A DNA stretch of 22,592 nucleotides from the NCBI GenBank assembly GCA_002391225.1, contig DGRV01000098.1, positions 1,693 to 24,284 on the forward strand. The letters run 5' to 3'. The notes beneath the pieces are model-generated. The model saw nothing but the letters and a program-made list of their open reading frames with translations, had not been told where the DNA came from and did no database searches. Every line of letters begins with the position of its first letter. Position 1 is the stretch's first letter. Origin of the DNA: Christensenella sp. UBA4379 (lineage in GTDB: Bacteria; Bacillota; Clostridia; Christensenellales; Aristaeellaceae). Below are positions 8,132 through 15,510 of this stretch, in pieces. A program made the position numbers and the translations under genes.

Positions 8132-8368
8132 ATGGCTGTTTGTCCAAAATGTGGAAGCAGTAATATATCTTTTCAGTTGGTTCAGACCGGCGCAGTAACC
8201 AATACGAAAAAGAAAGGATGTCTGTTTGGCATTGGCAGACTCATTTTAATCGTTTGTACATGCGGACTTTGGTTGCTATTTGGCAAGAAACAATCCAAAA
8301 GCAAGACAACGATCAGCACTGAAAAGATAGCAATTTGTCAGAACTGTGGACATCAATGGAAAGCATAA
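8132..8368 (+). CDS. small zinc-ribbon protein with one membrane segment
   Basis: A 78-residue protein of unknown function. CPKC at residues 4-7 and CQNC at residues 69-72 together form one split zinc-ribbon (CPKCGSSNI and CQNCGHQW are typical zinc-ribbon knuckles). Between them a hydrophobic, possibly membrane-spanning segment (residues about 31-50) includes two more cysteines (CTC). A basic stretch flanks it on both sides. This layout places a zinc-ribbon fold either at the membrane or as a hairpin-anchored unit. AAGGAGG stands 7 bases before the ATG. It is controlled by a promoter holding an Xre operator and ends with its own terminator, so it forms a single-gene unit with the divergent repressor. 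Low GC and AT-rich codons mark it as part of the same island. No catalytic motif is seen. Confidence 0.82.
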   Translation: MAVCPKCGSSNISFQLVQTGAVTNTKKKGCLFGIGRLILIVCTCGLWLLFGKKQSKSKTTISTEKIAICQNCGHQWKA

Positions 8369-8398
8369 GAACACGTAAAAGCCATCATCTTCCTATTT

Positions 8399-8424
8399 AA
8401 AAGACGCCTCTTCGGCGTCTTTTT
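8399..8424. terminator. bidirectional intrinsic terminator
   Basis: AAAAGACGCC (8399-8408) pairs with GGCGTCTTTT (8414-8423) around a five-base loop, with a T-run on the plus strand and a T-run from TTTTAAAT on the minus strand. It lies between two converging genes (zinc-ribbon on plus, LysR on minus) and can serve both. Confidence 0.9.
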
Positions 8425-8437
8425 AATATAGAATGAA

Positions 8438-9349
8438 TCATTTTAATCTTTCTCTCCAATAATCTTTACACAATTCGATATACCGCTTTTCCGTTTTCCC
8501 GAGGAACCCGTCCATCCGGCTGCAGAGGGTGATCTGCCAGCTGGGGCGCTGGGGGAGGCGGAAATAGACCACCTTTCCCCCGTCCCCGGCGTAGCAGGCG
8601 GGGAGGAGGGCGCAGCCCAGGCCCGCTTCGACGATGCGGTATTTGCTGACGTTGGAAGCCGTGGAAAAAAGGACCTTGGGCGAAAAGCCCGCCTGGGCAA
8701 ACAGGCTGTCCGTCAGCTCGGACATGGTCGAGGTCTGGTAGATGCGGATGAAGGGCTGGGCAGCAAAGCGAGGAAGATCGGTTTCCGGGGCGTCCCGCCA
8801 GGAAACAGCCCCGCCCTCCGAGAGCGGGTTTTCCCGGGGAACGGCCAACAGGATCTCTTCCCGCGCCATCGGGTGGTAGATATTTTCGTCCATCTGTCCC
8901 TCCGTCAGGGTCGCCAGCCCCAGGTCGATCTCCCCCAGGGAGATCAGCTTCTGCATCCTGCGGACGGGACACTCCACCGGCTCCAGCCGCACCTCGGGGA
9001 AGGCCCGGTGGAAGGCCGGATACACCGCCGTGAACATGTCGACGCCCCGCTCCGGGATCAGACCGACGGACAGCCTGCGCCGGTTTTCGGCGGCTGCCTC
9101 CGCGATGCGGTCATAGGCGTCCTTCTTCATCAGCAGCATGGAGCGAGCGGCCTGCAGATAGGCTTCCCCCGCCTGGGTCGGCTGCCAGTTGCCGCGGGCC
9201 CGGCGGAACAGGGGCGTCCCCAGCTCCGCCTCCAGCTTCTGGAGCTGCTGGTTTAAGGCGCTCTGGGTGACGAAGCGTTTCTCCGCCGCCTTGGTGATGC
9301 TCTTTTCATCGGCGATGGCCACGATGTTTTCGATCAGGTGCAGGTCCAT
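8438..9349 (-). CDS. LysR-family transcriptional regulator
   Basis: A 303-residue regulator with the classic N-terminal winged helix-turn-helix (MDLHLIENIVAIADEKSITK, then AAEKRFVTQSALNQQLQKLE, AELGTPLFRR and TQAGEAYL) and a C-terminal effector domain from about residue 90 (RLSVGLIPERGVDM onward; GLGCALLPACY near the end). The ATG at 9349 is chosen because AAAGGA stands 7 bases before it and LysR proteins begin with this helix; the frame open further upstream runs through the promoter. It is divergent from the flavoprotein operon at 9484, with a perfect palindrome between them. By the usual LysR pattern it should activate that operon in response to a small molecule, probably the operon's substrate, and repress itself. 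The ligand cannot be told. Confidence 0.94.
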   Translation of the reverse strand: MDLHLIENIVAIADEKSITKAAEKRFVTQSALNQQLQKLEAELGTPLFRRARGNWQPTQAGEAYLQAARSMLLMKKDAYDRIAEAAAENRRRLSVGLIPERGVDMFTAVYPAFHRAFPEVRLEPVECPVRRMQKLISLGEIDLGLATLTEGQMDENIYHPMAREEILLAVPRENPLSEGGAVSWRDAPETDLPRFAAQPFIRIYQTSTMSELTDSLFAQAGFSPKVLFSTASNVSKYRIVEAGLGCALLPACYAGDGGKVVYFRLPQRPSWQITLCSRMDGFLGKTEKRYIELCKDYWRERLK

Positions 9350-9364
9350 CCGTCCATCCTTTCT

Positions 9365-9379
9365 GTTAGTCTGACTAAC
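9365..9379. promoter_or_regulatory. LysR-type recognition site
   Basis: GTTAGTC-T-GACTAAC is a perfect seven-base inverted repeat that contains the T-N11-A pattern of LysR boxes (T9366, A9378). Its centre (9372) is about 64 bases before the predicted start of the divergent operon transcript, the standard place for the main LysR recognition site. It also overlaps the leader of the lysR transcript. Confidence 0.75.
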
Positions 9380-9400
9380 ATATATATTATTTATACATAT

Positions 9401-9429
9401 TTGACAAGTGCTTCGCCCTCCTGTATCAT
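9401..9429 (+). promoter_or_regulatory. promoter of the flavoprotein operon
   Basis: TTGACA (9401-9406), 17 bases, then TATCAT (9424-9429). Transcription would start near 9436, about 48 bases before the first ATG. The -35 box is 21 bases past the LysR palindrome, leaving room for a second activation half-site next to the -35 box. Confidence 0.75.
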
Positions 9430-9483
9430 AAACCCAGATACAAAGTTCCGCAACCCCTTTTTGAACGGAAAGGAGCGATTTAC

Positions 9484-10953
9484 ATGCCATCCTATGACGT
9501 GATCATCATCGGCGGCGGCGTGATCGGCAGCGCCATCGCGCGGGAGCTGACCCGCTACCGTCTGAGCGTCGGCGTCCTGGAAAAGGAAAGCGACGTCTGC
9601 ACCCAGACCTCCGGCCGGAACACCGGCATGCTGCATGCCGGCTTCCTGTACAAGACCGGGAGCCTCAAAGCCCAGTGCGCGGTGGAGGGCAACCTGGAGT
9701 TTGACGCTGTCGCCAAAGAGCTGGACGTCCCCTTCAAGCGCACCGGCAAGCTGATCGTCGGCTTTACCGAGGAGCACCGGGAGCGGCTTTTGACCATGAT
9801 CGAGCGGGGCAAGGCCAACGGCGTGCCCGGCATGGAGCTGATCGACCGCAAGCGCATGGACGAAATCGATCCTTCCGCCGGCGGCAACTTCGCCATCTAC
9901 TGCCCGACCAGCGGCATTTTGGACCCCTTCCTGTACACCATCGCCCTGGCGGAAAACGCCGTTCAGAACGGGGCTGCCTACCACCTGTATACCAAGGTGA
10001 CGGGCCATGAGGTCCTGGCGGACGGCACCCACCTGCTCCACACGGACGGAAAGGGAGATTTTACCTGCCGCTGGGTGATCAACAGCGCGGGCCTGCACAG
10101 CGCTGAAATCAGCGAGATGCTAGGCATCCCCGGCTACAAAATCCAGCCGGTCAAGGGCGAATACTTCGTGCTGGACAAGAAGGCGGGCGTATACGCCAAG
10201 ATCCCCGTCTACCCCGCCCCGACGCCCAAGAACACCTTTGACACCCACGCCACCCCCACCGTGGACGGCAACGTCCTGGTGGGCCCCAACAGCTTTAACG
10301 TGGACGACGGCGAAGACTACAGCGTCCGCCAGGTCGGCATGGACGGGCTGCAGGAAAGCGGGGCCCGGATGTTCAAGCACATGAAGCGGGATTACTACAT
10401 CCGCACCTTCGCTGGGGCCCGGCCCAAGCGGGTCGACCCGGAGACCGGCGAAATTCAGGATTTCCTGATCGAGCGGCGGGACGAGGTGCCCGGCGTGATC
10501 AACCTGGTGGGCATCGAGAGCCCGGGCCTGACCAGCGCCCTGCCCATCGCCCGGCGGGTGGTCAAGCTCCTTGAGGAAAAGGAAAGCCTGACCCCGAACC
10601 CCTCCTTTAACCCCGTCCGCCGCGGCATCCGCCGCTTCCACGGGCTGAGCGCGGAAGAACAGGCCGAACTGATCCGGGAGAACCCGGACTACGGCGAAAT
10701 CGTCTGCCGGTGCGAAACCGTCACCCGGGCGGAAATCATCGCGGCCATCCACAACCCCCTGGGCGTCTGCACCGTCAACGGCATCAAGGTGCGCACCCGG
10801 GCCAGCATGGGCCGCTGCCAGGGCGGCTACTGTGAGACCCGCATCACCGCCCTGATCCGCGAGGAGCTTGGGAAGGCCGTTCCCGACGTCCGCCTGGGCT
10901 CCGGCGATTCCTACATGTTTACCGGCTACGTCAGAGAGGGGGAACAGGCATGA
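9484..10953 (+). CDS. FAD-dependent dehydrogenase, GlpA/LhgO-like, with C-terminal BFD-type [2Fe-2S] domain
   Basis: A 489-residue flavoprotein. The N-terminus has the FAD dinucleotide fold (YDVIIIGGGVIGSAIARELTR, GGGxxG) of the DAO/glycerol-3-phosphate dehydrogenase family, followed by TSGRNTGMLHAGFLYKTGSLKA. That segment resembles the substrate and flavin region of L-2-hydroxyglutarate dehydrogenase (LhgO) as well as anaerobic GlpA. The C-terminus (about residue 400 on) holds a BFD-like [2Fe-2S] domain: CRCETVTRAEI, then GRCQGGYC. Together they should oxidise an alpha-hydroxy acid or glycerol 3-phosphate and hand electrons through the cluster to the partner subunit encoded next. GAACGGAAAGGAGCG precedes the ATG. 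It overlaps the next gene by four bases (ATGA), so translation is coupled. The gene is often named glpA by similarity, but no glycerol kinase or facilitator is present, so the substrate is left open. Confidence 0.9.
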   Translation: MPSYDVIIIGGGVIGSAIARELTRYRLSVGVLEKESDVCTQTSGRNTGMLHAGFLYKTGSLKAQCAVEGNLEFDAVAKELDVPFKRTGKLIVGFTEEHRERLLTMIERGKANGVPGMELIDRKRMDEIDPSAGGNFAIYCPTSGILDPFLYTIALAENAVQNGAAYHLYTKVTGHEVLADGTHLLHTDGKGDFTCRWVINSAGLHSAEISEMLGIPGYKIQPVKGEYFVLDKKAGVYAKIPVYPAPTPKNTFDTHATPTVDGNVLVGPNSFNVDDGEDYSVRQVGMDGLQESGARMFKHMKRDYYIRTFAGARPKRVDPETGEIQDFLIERRDEVPGVINLVGIESPGLTSALPIARRVVKLLEEKESLTPNPSFNPVRRGIRRFHGLSAEEQAELIRENPDYGEIVCRCETVTRAEIIAAIHNPLGVCTVNGIKVRTRASMGRCQGGYCETRITALIREELGKAVPDVRLGSGDSYMFTGYVREGEQA

Positions 10954-12185
10954 TCAAGCGGCAGGCAGTCATCGTCGGCGGCGGTCCCGCGGGCCTCGCG
11001 GCGGCGCTCCGAATGAAAGAAAACGGCATCGACGACATCCTGATCCTGGAGCGGGAGCATCTGCCCGGCGGCATCCTCCGCCAGTGTATCCACGACGGCT
11101 TCGGCCTGACCCGCTTTGAGGAATCCCTCTCCGGCCCCGAATATGCCCAGCGCTTCATCGACCGGGCCAATGAAGCTGGCATCGAGTGCTGGACCGACTG
11201 CACCGTGCTGGATGTGTCCAAGGACAAAGTGGTCACGGCCGTCAGCAAGGTGCACGGGTTCCTCCAGATCAGCGCCCAGGCGGTGCTCCTCACCATGGGC
11301 TGCAGGGAGAGGACCCGCGGCGCTCTGGCCACCCCCGGCACCCGGCCCTCCGGCGTCTATACCGCCGGGGTCGCCCAGGCTTACATCAACCTGCAGAACA
11401 TCATGGTGGGCAAAGAGGTCGTGATCCTCGGCAGCGGGGACATCGGCCTGATCATGGCCCGCCGCCTGACGTTGGAAGGGGCGCACGTCAAGGGCGTGTA
11501 TGAGGTTCAGCCCTACCCCAACGGCCTGCCCCGCAACATCGAGCAGTGCCTGAACGACTACCACATTCCCCTGCACCTGAGCCACACGGTGATCGAGATC
11601 CGCGGCCGGGAGCGGCTGTCCAGCGTCGTCGTCGCGGCATGTGACGAGCACTTCCGCCCGATCCCCGGGACGGAGGAGGAGATCCCCTGCGATACGCTGA
11701 TCCTCTCCGTGGGCCTGATCCCTGAAAACGAGCTGACCCTCGGGGCCGGCATCGAGCTGGACCCCAGAACCCGCGGCGCTTTTGTGGATGAAAACTGCCA
11801 GACGGCCGTCCCCGGCATTTTCGCCGCCGGCAACGTCCTGCACGTGCACGACCTGGTGGACTTCGTCTCCCTGGAGGCAGAGGCCCTGGCCGACAGTGCG
11901 GCCCGGTATTTAAAGGAAGGCGGACTGACCCCCTGCCCGCTGACCGTCGTCGCCGGGAGTGACGTAGGCCACGTGATCCCTCAAAAGGTCAGCGGCACGA
12001 AAGACTTTACCCTGTGGCTCCGGGTCAGAAGGCCCTTAAACGGCGTCAGCGTCGTCGTCCGCCAGGGCGGGCGGGAGCTGCTCCGCAAGAAGATGCGCAA
12101 GGCCCTGCCGGCTGAAATGATCCAGCTTTCGATCAAAGCGCAGAAACTGACCCAGGACGCGGATGTGGAGGTGTCTGTCGAATGA
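10950..12185 (+). CDS. NAD(P)/FAD-dependent oxidoreductase, second flavoprotein subunit
   Basis: A 411-residue pyridine-nucleotide-disulfide-oxidoreductase-like protein with an N-terminal FAD fold (QAVIVGGGPAGLAAALRMKE), a second dinucleotide fold for NAD(P) (EVVILGSGDIGLIMARRL) and the GIFAAGNVLHVHDLVDFV segment, the usual C-terminal FAD contact. The redox-active CxxC of thioredoxin reductases is not seen. It matches the small-flavoprotein partner found beside GlpA-like BFD proteins in anaerobes, where the pair forms one complex. Electrons from the first subunit could pass to NAD or another carrier here; the direction is inference. The gene starts within the stop of the upstream gene (ATGA overlap) and in turn overlaps the following gene by four bases, an arrangement that suggests equal amounts of the subunits. 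Confidence 0.9.
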   Translation: MIKRQAVIVGGGPAGLAAALRMKENGIDDILILEREHLPGGILRQCIHDGFGLTRFEESLSGPEYAQRFIDRANEAGIECWTDCTVLDVSKDKVVTAVSKVHGFLQISAQAVLLTMGCRERTRGALATPGTRPSGVYTAGVAQAYINLQNIMVGKEVVILGSGDIGLIMARRLTLEGAHVKGVYEVQPYPNGLPRNIEQCLNDYHIPLHLSHTVIEIRGRERLSSVVVAACDEHFRPIPGTEEEIPCDTLILSVGLIPENELTLGAGIELDPRTRGAFVDENCQTAVPGIFAAGNVLHVHDLVDFVSLEAEALADSAARYLKEGGLTPCPLTVVAGSDVGHVIPQKVSGTKDFTLWLRVRRPLNGVSVVVRQGGRELLRKKMRKALPAEMIQLSIKAQKLTQDADVEVSVE

Positions 12186-12550
12186 AGAGAACCTTTACCT
12201 GTATCGTCTGCCCCAACGGCTGCGAAATCGACGCCGAGTACGAAGGGACCAACGTCCTCTCCGTGACCGGCAACCTCTGCCCCAAGGGCAAGGCCTACGT
12301 CACCCAGGAGCTGATCGACCCCCGCCGCACCATCGCCAGCAGCGTGCGCGTTTTAGGCGGCACCATGCCCCTGGCCAGCGTCCGCCTGAACCGCCCCGTC
12401 CCCAAGGACCGCATCTTTGACGTCATGGCCGAAATCCGCCGGAAGACCATGAAGGCCCCCGTGCGCATCGGCGACGTGGTGATCGATAACGTCCTCGGCC
12501 TTGGGAGCGACGTCGTCATCACCAAGAACGTGGAAAAGGAGAGGGCGTAA
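12182..12550 (+). CDS. DUF1667 cysteine-rich subunit of the flavoprotein complex
   Basis: A 122-residue protein starting MKRTFTCIVCPNGCEID, with CxxCxxxC (Cys7, Cys10, Cys14) and a fourth cysteine in GNLCPKGKAY. The four cysteines could hold a zinc ion or an iron-sulphur cluster. This is the DUF1667 family, which is known to sit as the third gene after GlpA/GlpB-like flavoproteins in Clostridia and Thermotoga. There it takes the place of the iron-sulphur subunit GlpC of enterobacteria. No membrane segment is visible, so unlike GlpC it may not dock to the quinone pool directly. The ATGA overlap with the upstream gene supports co-translation. The role as electron-transfer or assembly subunit is inference from gene order and cysteine pattern. 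Confidence 0.88.
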   Translation: MKRTFTCIVCPNGCEIDAEYEGTNVLSVTGNLCPKGKAYVTQELIDPRRTIASSVRVLGGTMPLASVRLNRPVPKDRIFDVMAEIRRKTMKAPVRIGDVVIDNVLGLGSDVVITKNVEKERA

Positions 12551-12553
12551 ATC

Positions 12554-12991
12554 ATGGAATATCAGAAGCTCGGGGATACCTATTTTGTCCGCCTGGACCG
12601 GGGCGAAGAAGTGCTGGACCGCCTGACCGCCCTGTGCCGCAAAGAGGACATCACACTGGCGCAGGTGGACGGCCTGGGCGCGGTGGACGAAGCCACCGTC
12701 TGCGTCTACGACGTGCCCAGCAAGCAGTTTTTCCGCAAGACCTTTTCAGAGCCCATGGAGATCAGCAATCTCTGCGGCACGGTCACCCAGATGAACGGGG
12801 AAGTGTACCTGCACATCCACGCCACCGTCTGCGACGGCCAACTGAACGCCCACGGCGGCCATGTGAACGCCCTTCGGGTGTCCGCCACCTGCGAATTGAC
12901 CGTGCGGGCCGTGCCCGGCTCCGTCGGCCGCGTCCACGACGACAGCATCGGCCTGAACATTTTCTCTTTTGAAAACGGAACCAGGCTCTAA
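12554..12991 (+). CDS. PPC/DUF296-domain protein
   Basis: A 145-residue protein that consists of one PPC (plants-and-prokaryotes-conserved, DUF296) domain: FVRLDRGEEVLDRLTALCRKEDI, then VDGLGAVDEATVCVYD and the conserved HIHATVCDGQLNAHGGHV. The three histidines of this last stretch are the metal-binding residues described for bacterial family members, which form trimers. Plant members are fused to AT-hook DNA-binding motifs; the bacterial stand-alone form has no AT-hook and its function is not settled. The gene starts 3 bases after the DUF1667 stop, with AAGGAGAGG inside the end of that gene, so it belongs to the same operon. A role as a regulator or metal/metabolite sensor for the operon is only a guess. 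A terminator follows directly. Confidence 0.88.
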   Translation: MEYQKLGDTYFVRLDRGEEVLDRLTALCRKEDITLAQVDGLGAVDEATVCVYDVPSKQFFRKTFSEPMEISNLCGTVTQMNGEVYLHIHATVCDGQLNAHGGHVNALRVSATCELTVRAVPGSVGRVHDDSIGLNIFSFENGTRL

Positions 12992-13005
12992 GAAACCGGC
13001 TTTCT

Positions 13006-13032
13006 GCTCCGCCCCATCGGGCGGGGCTTTTT
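13006..13032 (+). terminator. intrinsic terminator of the flavoprotein operon
   Basis: GCTCCGCCC (13006-13014) pairs with GGGCGGGGC (13019-13027), including one G-U pair, around a four-base loop, followed by five Ts. Confidence 0.9.
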
Positions 13033-13083
13033 ACTTTTATCGCCTTTCCCCTGCGGCCAGCGGGGCAGGGCCACTCGATGATC

Positions 13084-13160
13084 CGCAAATTTGCATTTTT
13101 TAATCTCAAAAATTTCATTTTTCGGCCGAAATAATGTTTTTTCAGTGAATAAATCGATTT
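13084..13160. repeat. AT-rich stretch with three perfect palindromes
   Basis: GCAAATTTGC (13085-13094), TTTCGGCCGAAA (13120-13131) and AAATCGATTT (13151-13160) lie within 76 bases, upstream of the aminotransferase promoter. Each may be a regulator site, but AT-rich DNA makes short palindromes by chance. The middle one belongs to a 25-base element (13108-13132) that recurs before ftsA. Confidence 0.45.
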
Positions 13161-13175
13161 TTCCGGCGTTATGTA

Positions 13176-13204
13176 TTGCGTTTTTGGCATTTTTGTGCTA
13201 TTCT
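13176..13204 (+). promoter_or_regulatory. promoter of the aminotransferase gene
   Basis: TTGCGT (13176-13181), 17 bases, then TATTCT (13199-13204), with TGC directly before the -10 box (extended -10 pattern TGN). Predicted start near 13211, about 35 bases before the ATG. Confidence 0.65.
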
Positions 13205-13245
13205 CCGAGGGTATCATCCGTTTATGGAACCGGGAGGTTTTCCTT

Positions 13246-14463
<1,218 letters not shown>

Positions 14464-14495
14464 GGGCGATCTACCTCCATCGTTTTCCCATAAAA

Positions 14496-14520
14496 GGGGC
14501 TGCCCGGCAGCCTCTTTTTT
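14496..14520 (+). terminator. intrinsic terminator of the aminotransferase gene
   Basis: GGGGCTGC (14496-14503) pairs with GCAGCCTC (14507-14514), one G-U pair, around a three-base loop, followed by six Ts (14515-14520) and preceded by four As. Confidence 0.88.
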
Positions 14521-14640
14521 GTTTGTCCGTTCCCCTCCTTCCCCCGCCCGTCCCTAAAGGCCATTGTTTGGGGCACACTTTTTTCCCAAAAAATATGACC
14601 GAAAATATTCGTCACAATGAACAATATTATTGATACTCTT

Positions 14641-14669
14641 TTGTGCATATTAAACAAATATTCTATAGT
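14641..14669 (+). promoter_or_regulatory. possible upstream promoter before the mraZ hairpin
   Basis: TTGTGC (14641-14646), 17 bases, then TATAGT (14664-14669). The -10 box is good and the -35 box poor. Transcription from it would start near 14676 and run straight into the hairpin at 14680. The remaining AT-rich stretch 14521-14640 shows no gene. Confidence 0.35.
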
Positions 14670-14679
14670 TTCCTCCTCC

Positions 14680-14732
14680 ATCCGCGCGAAACGACGAAGC
14701 ATTCGCGCGGATTGTTTTCTTTCTTGTTTTTT
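14680..14732 (+). terminator. stand-alone hairpin with U-rich tail upstream of mraZ
   Basis: ATCCGCGCGAA (14680-14690) and TTCGCGCGGAT (14702-14712) form a perfect 11-base inverted repeat with an 11-base loop. The next 20 bases are 16 T. This is the form of an intrinsic terminator, but no gene ends just before it and the aminotransferase already has its own terminator 160 bases upstream. It could be a leader attenuator, the 3' end of a small RNA, or a backup terminator insulating the dcw cluster. Confidence 0.65.
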
Positions 14733-14792
14733 CAGAAACCCCAAAAGACGCAAAAGCTGGGAATCCGGCAAAAAAAGAAACAAAGCAGAAAC

Positions 14793-14821
14793 TTGAAAAC
14801 TGACAAAAAGTGGGGTAAAAT
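14793..14821 (+). promoter_or_regulatory. main promoter of the dcw cluster
   Basis: TTGAAA (14793-14798), exactly 17 bases, then TAAAAT (14816-14821). Predicted start near 14828, about 47 bases before the mraZ ATG. The first two GTGG/ATGG boxes overlap the -10 region. Confidence 0.78.
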
Positions 14822-14867
14822 GGTTTCAGCGGACACGAAAGTGGAGATTTTGTGGCAGATTGTGTGG
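14807..14867 (+). promoter_or_regulatory. phased GTGG boxes, probable MraZ operator
   Basis: TGG elements start at 14811, 14821, 14842, 14853 and 14865, most as (A)GTGG, with a weaker CGG at 14830. Steps are about 9-12 bases, one helical turn. MraZ is known to bind arrays of short G-rich direct repeats (TGGG in E. coli, AAAGTGG in Mycoplasma) at its own promoter. The array spans the -10 box, the start point and the leader up to 8 bases before the mraZ ATG, which fits autorepression. The assignment is by position and motif, not by test. Confidence 0.6.
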
Positions 14868-14874
14868 TGATCGA

Positions 14875-15450
14875 ATGCCGGACCAGGAAAACAAGGACGG
14901 TCTGACCGGGCGTCCCCCGGAAGCGGACCGGGCCGAAGCGCAGCCGGCGTCCGGTCAGGGGCAGGATCTACGGTCTCTGTACCAGAAGTCCCGCTGCCTG
15001 TTCTCGGGCAGCTATACCCACGGCATCGACGCGAAGGGCCGTCTGATCATCCCAGCCACCTTCCGCGAAGACCTGGGGCCAAAATTCGTCGTCGCCCCGA
15101 CGCCTGATTTTCAGGCCGTCGCCATCTACCCGGTGGAGGAATGGATCCGCCAGGAAGAAAAACTGGAAGCTCTGGCTGACCTGGACGCCCGGGCCATCCG
15201 CCTGATCAACCAGTTCAGCAAATACAGCTACAAGGACAGCGAGACCGACCTGCAGGGCCGCCTCCTGCTTCCCCAGAAAATGCGTTCCAAATATCTGGAC
15301 AACGTGCGCGACGTGGAAATCAGCGGCGCGAAAACCTATATCCGCATCGTCAGCGCTGAGGCCGGCGAGGAAGAGGACGAGCTCTTCAATAAGGATTTCC
15401 CGGATCCGCTCGCCTTCATCGCGGAGCTGCAGCAGCGCGGACGTTCCTAA
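14875..15450 (+). CDS. mraZ: transcriptional regulator MraZ with N-terminal extension
   Basis: A 191-residue MraZ, the DNA-binding repressor that starts most dcw clusters. The core has two SpoVT/AbrB-type half domains, each with the signature DxxGR: FSGSYTHGIDAKGRLIIPATFRE and SETDLQGRLLLPQKM. Usual MraZ proteins (about 143 residues) begin directly at the first of these. Here about 42 polar residues (MPDQENKDGLTGRPPEADRA onward) come first. No ATG, GTG or TTG lies near the usual start, so the extension seems real. The ATG at 14875 is used; it has only a weak GGTGA ribosome site 4 bases away. A TTG at 14860 in frame is the alternative. The C-terminus is acidic (GEEEDELF). rsmH, its usual neighbour, is missing; an FtsL-like gene follows after 60 bases. 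Confidence 0.93.
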   Translation: MPDQENKDGLTGRPPEADRAEAQPASGQGQDLRSLYQKSRCLFSGSYTHGIDAKGRLIIPATFREDLGPKFVVAPTPDFQAVAIYPVEEWIRQEEKLEALADLDARAIRLINQFSKYSYKDSETDLQGRLLLPQKMRSKYLDNVRDVEISGAKTYIRIVSAEAGEEEDELFNKDFPDPLAFIAELQQRGRS

Positions 15451-15510
15451 CCGATCCCCTTCGTTTCCCCCATCTTCCGTTTCTAACCCGATCACAAAGA
15501 GGTGAGTCAC

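Noticed and set aside
9350..9490. Upstream extension of the LysR frame by 47 residues
   Set aside because: It covers the operator and the divergent promoter. The ATG at 9349 has a ribosome site and gives the standard LysR N-terminus.
14593..14612. Possible third copy of the shared upstream element
   Set aside because: Only about ten bases agree, on the opposite strand, in AT-rich DNA; too weak to list as a repeat.
14643..14870. A 75-residue plus-strand open frame before mraZ
   Set aside because: It runs through the hairpin, the U-tract and the main promoter, has no ribosome site and shows low-complexity Lys/Phe/Gln composition.
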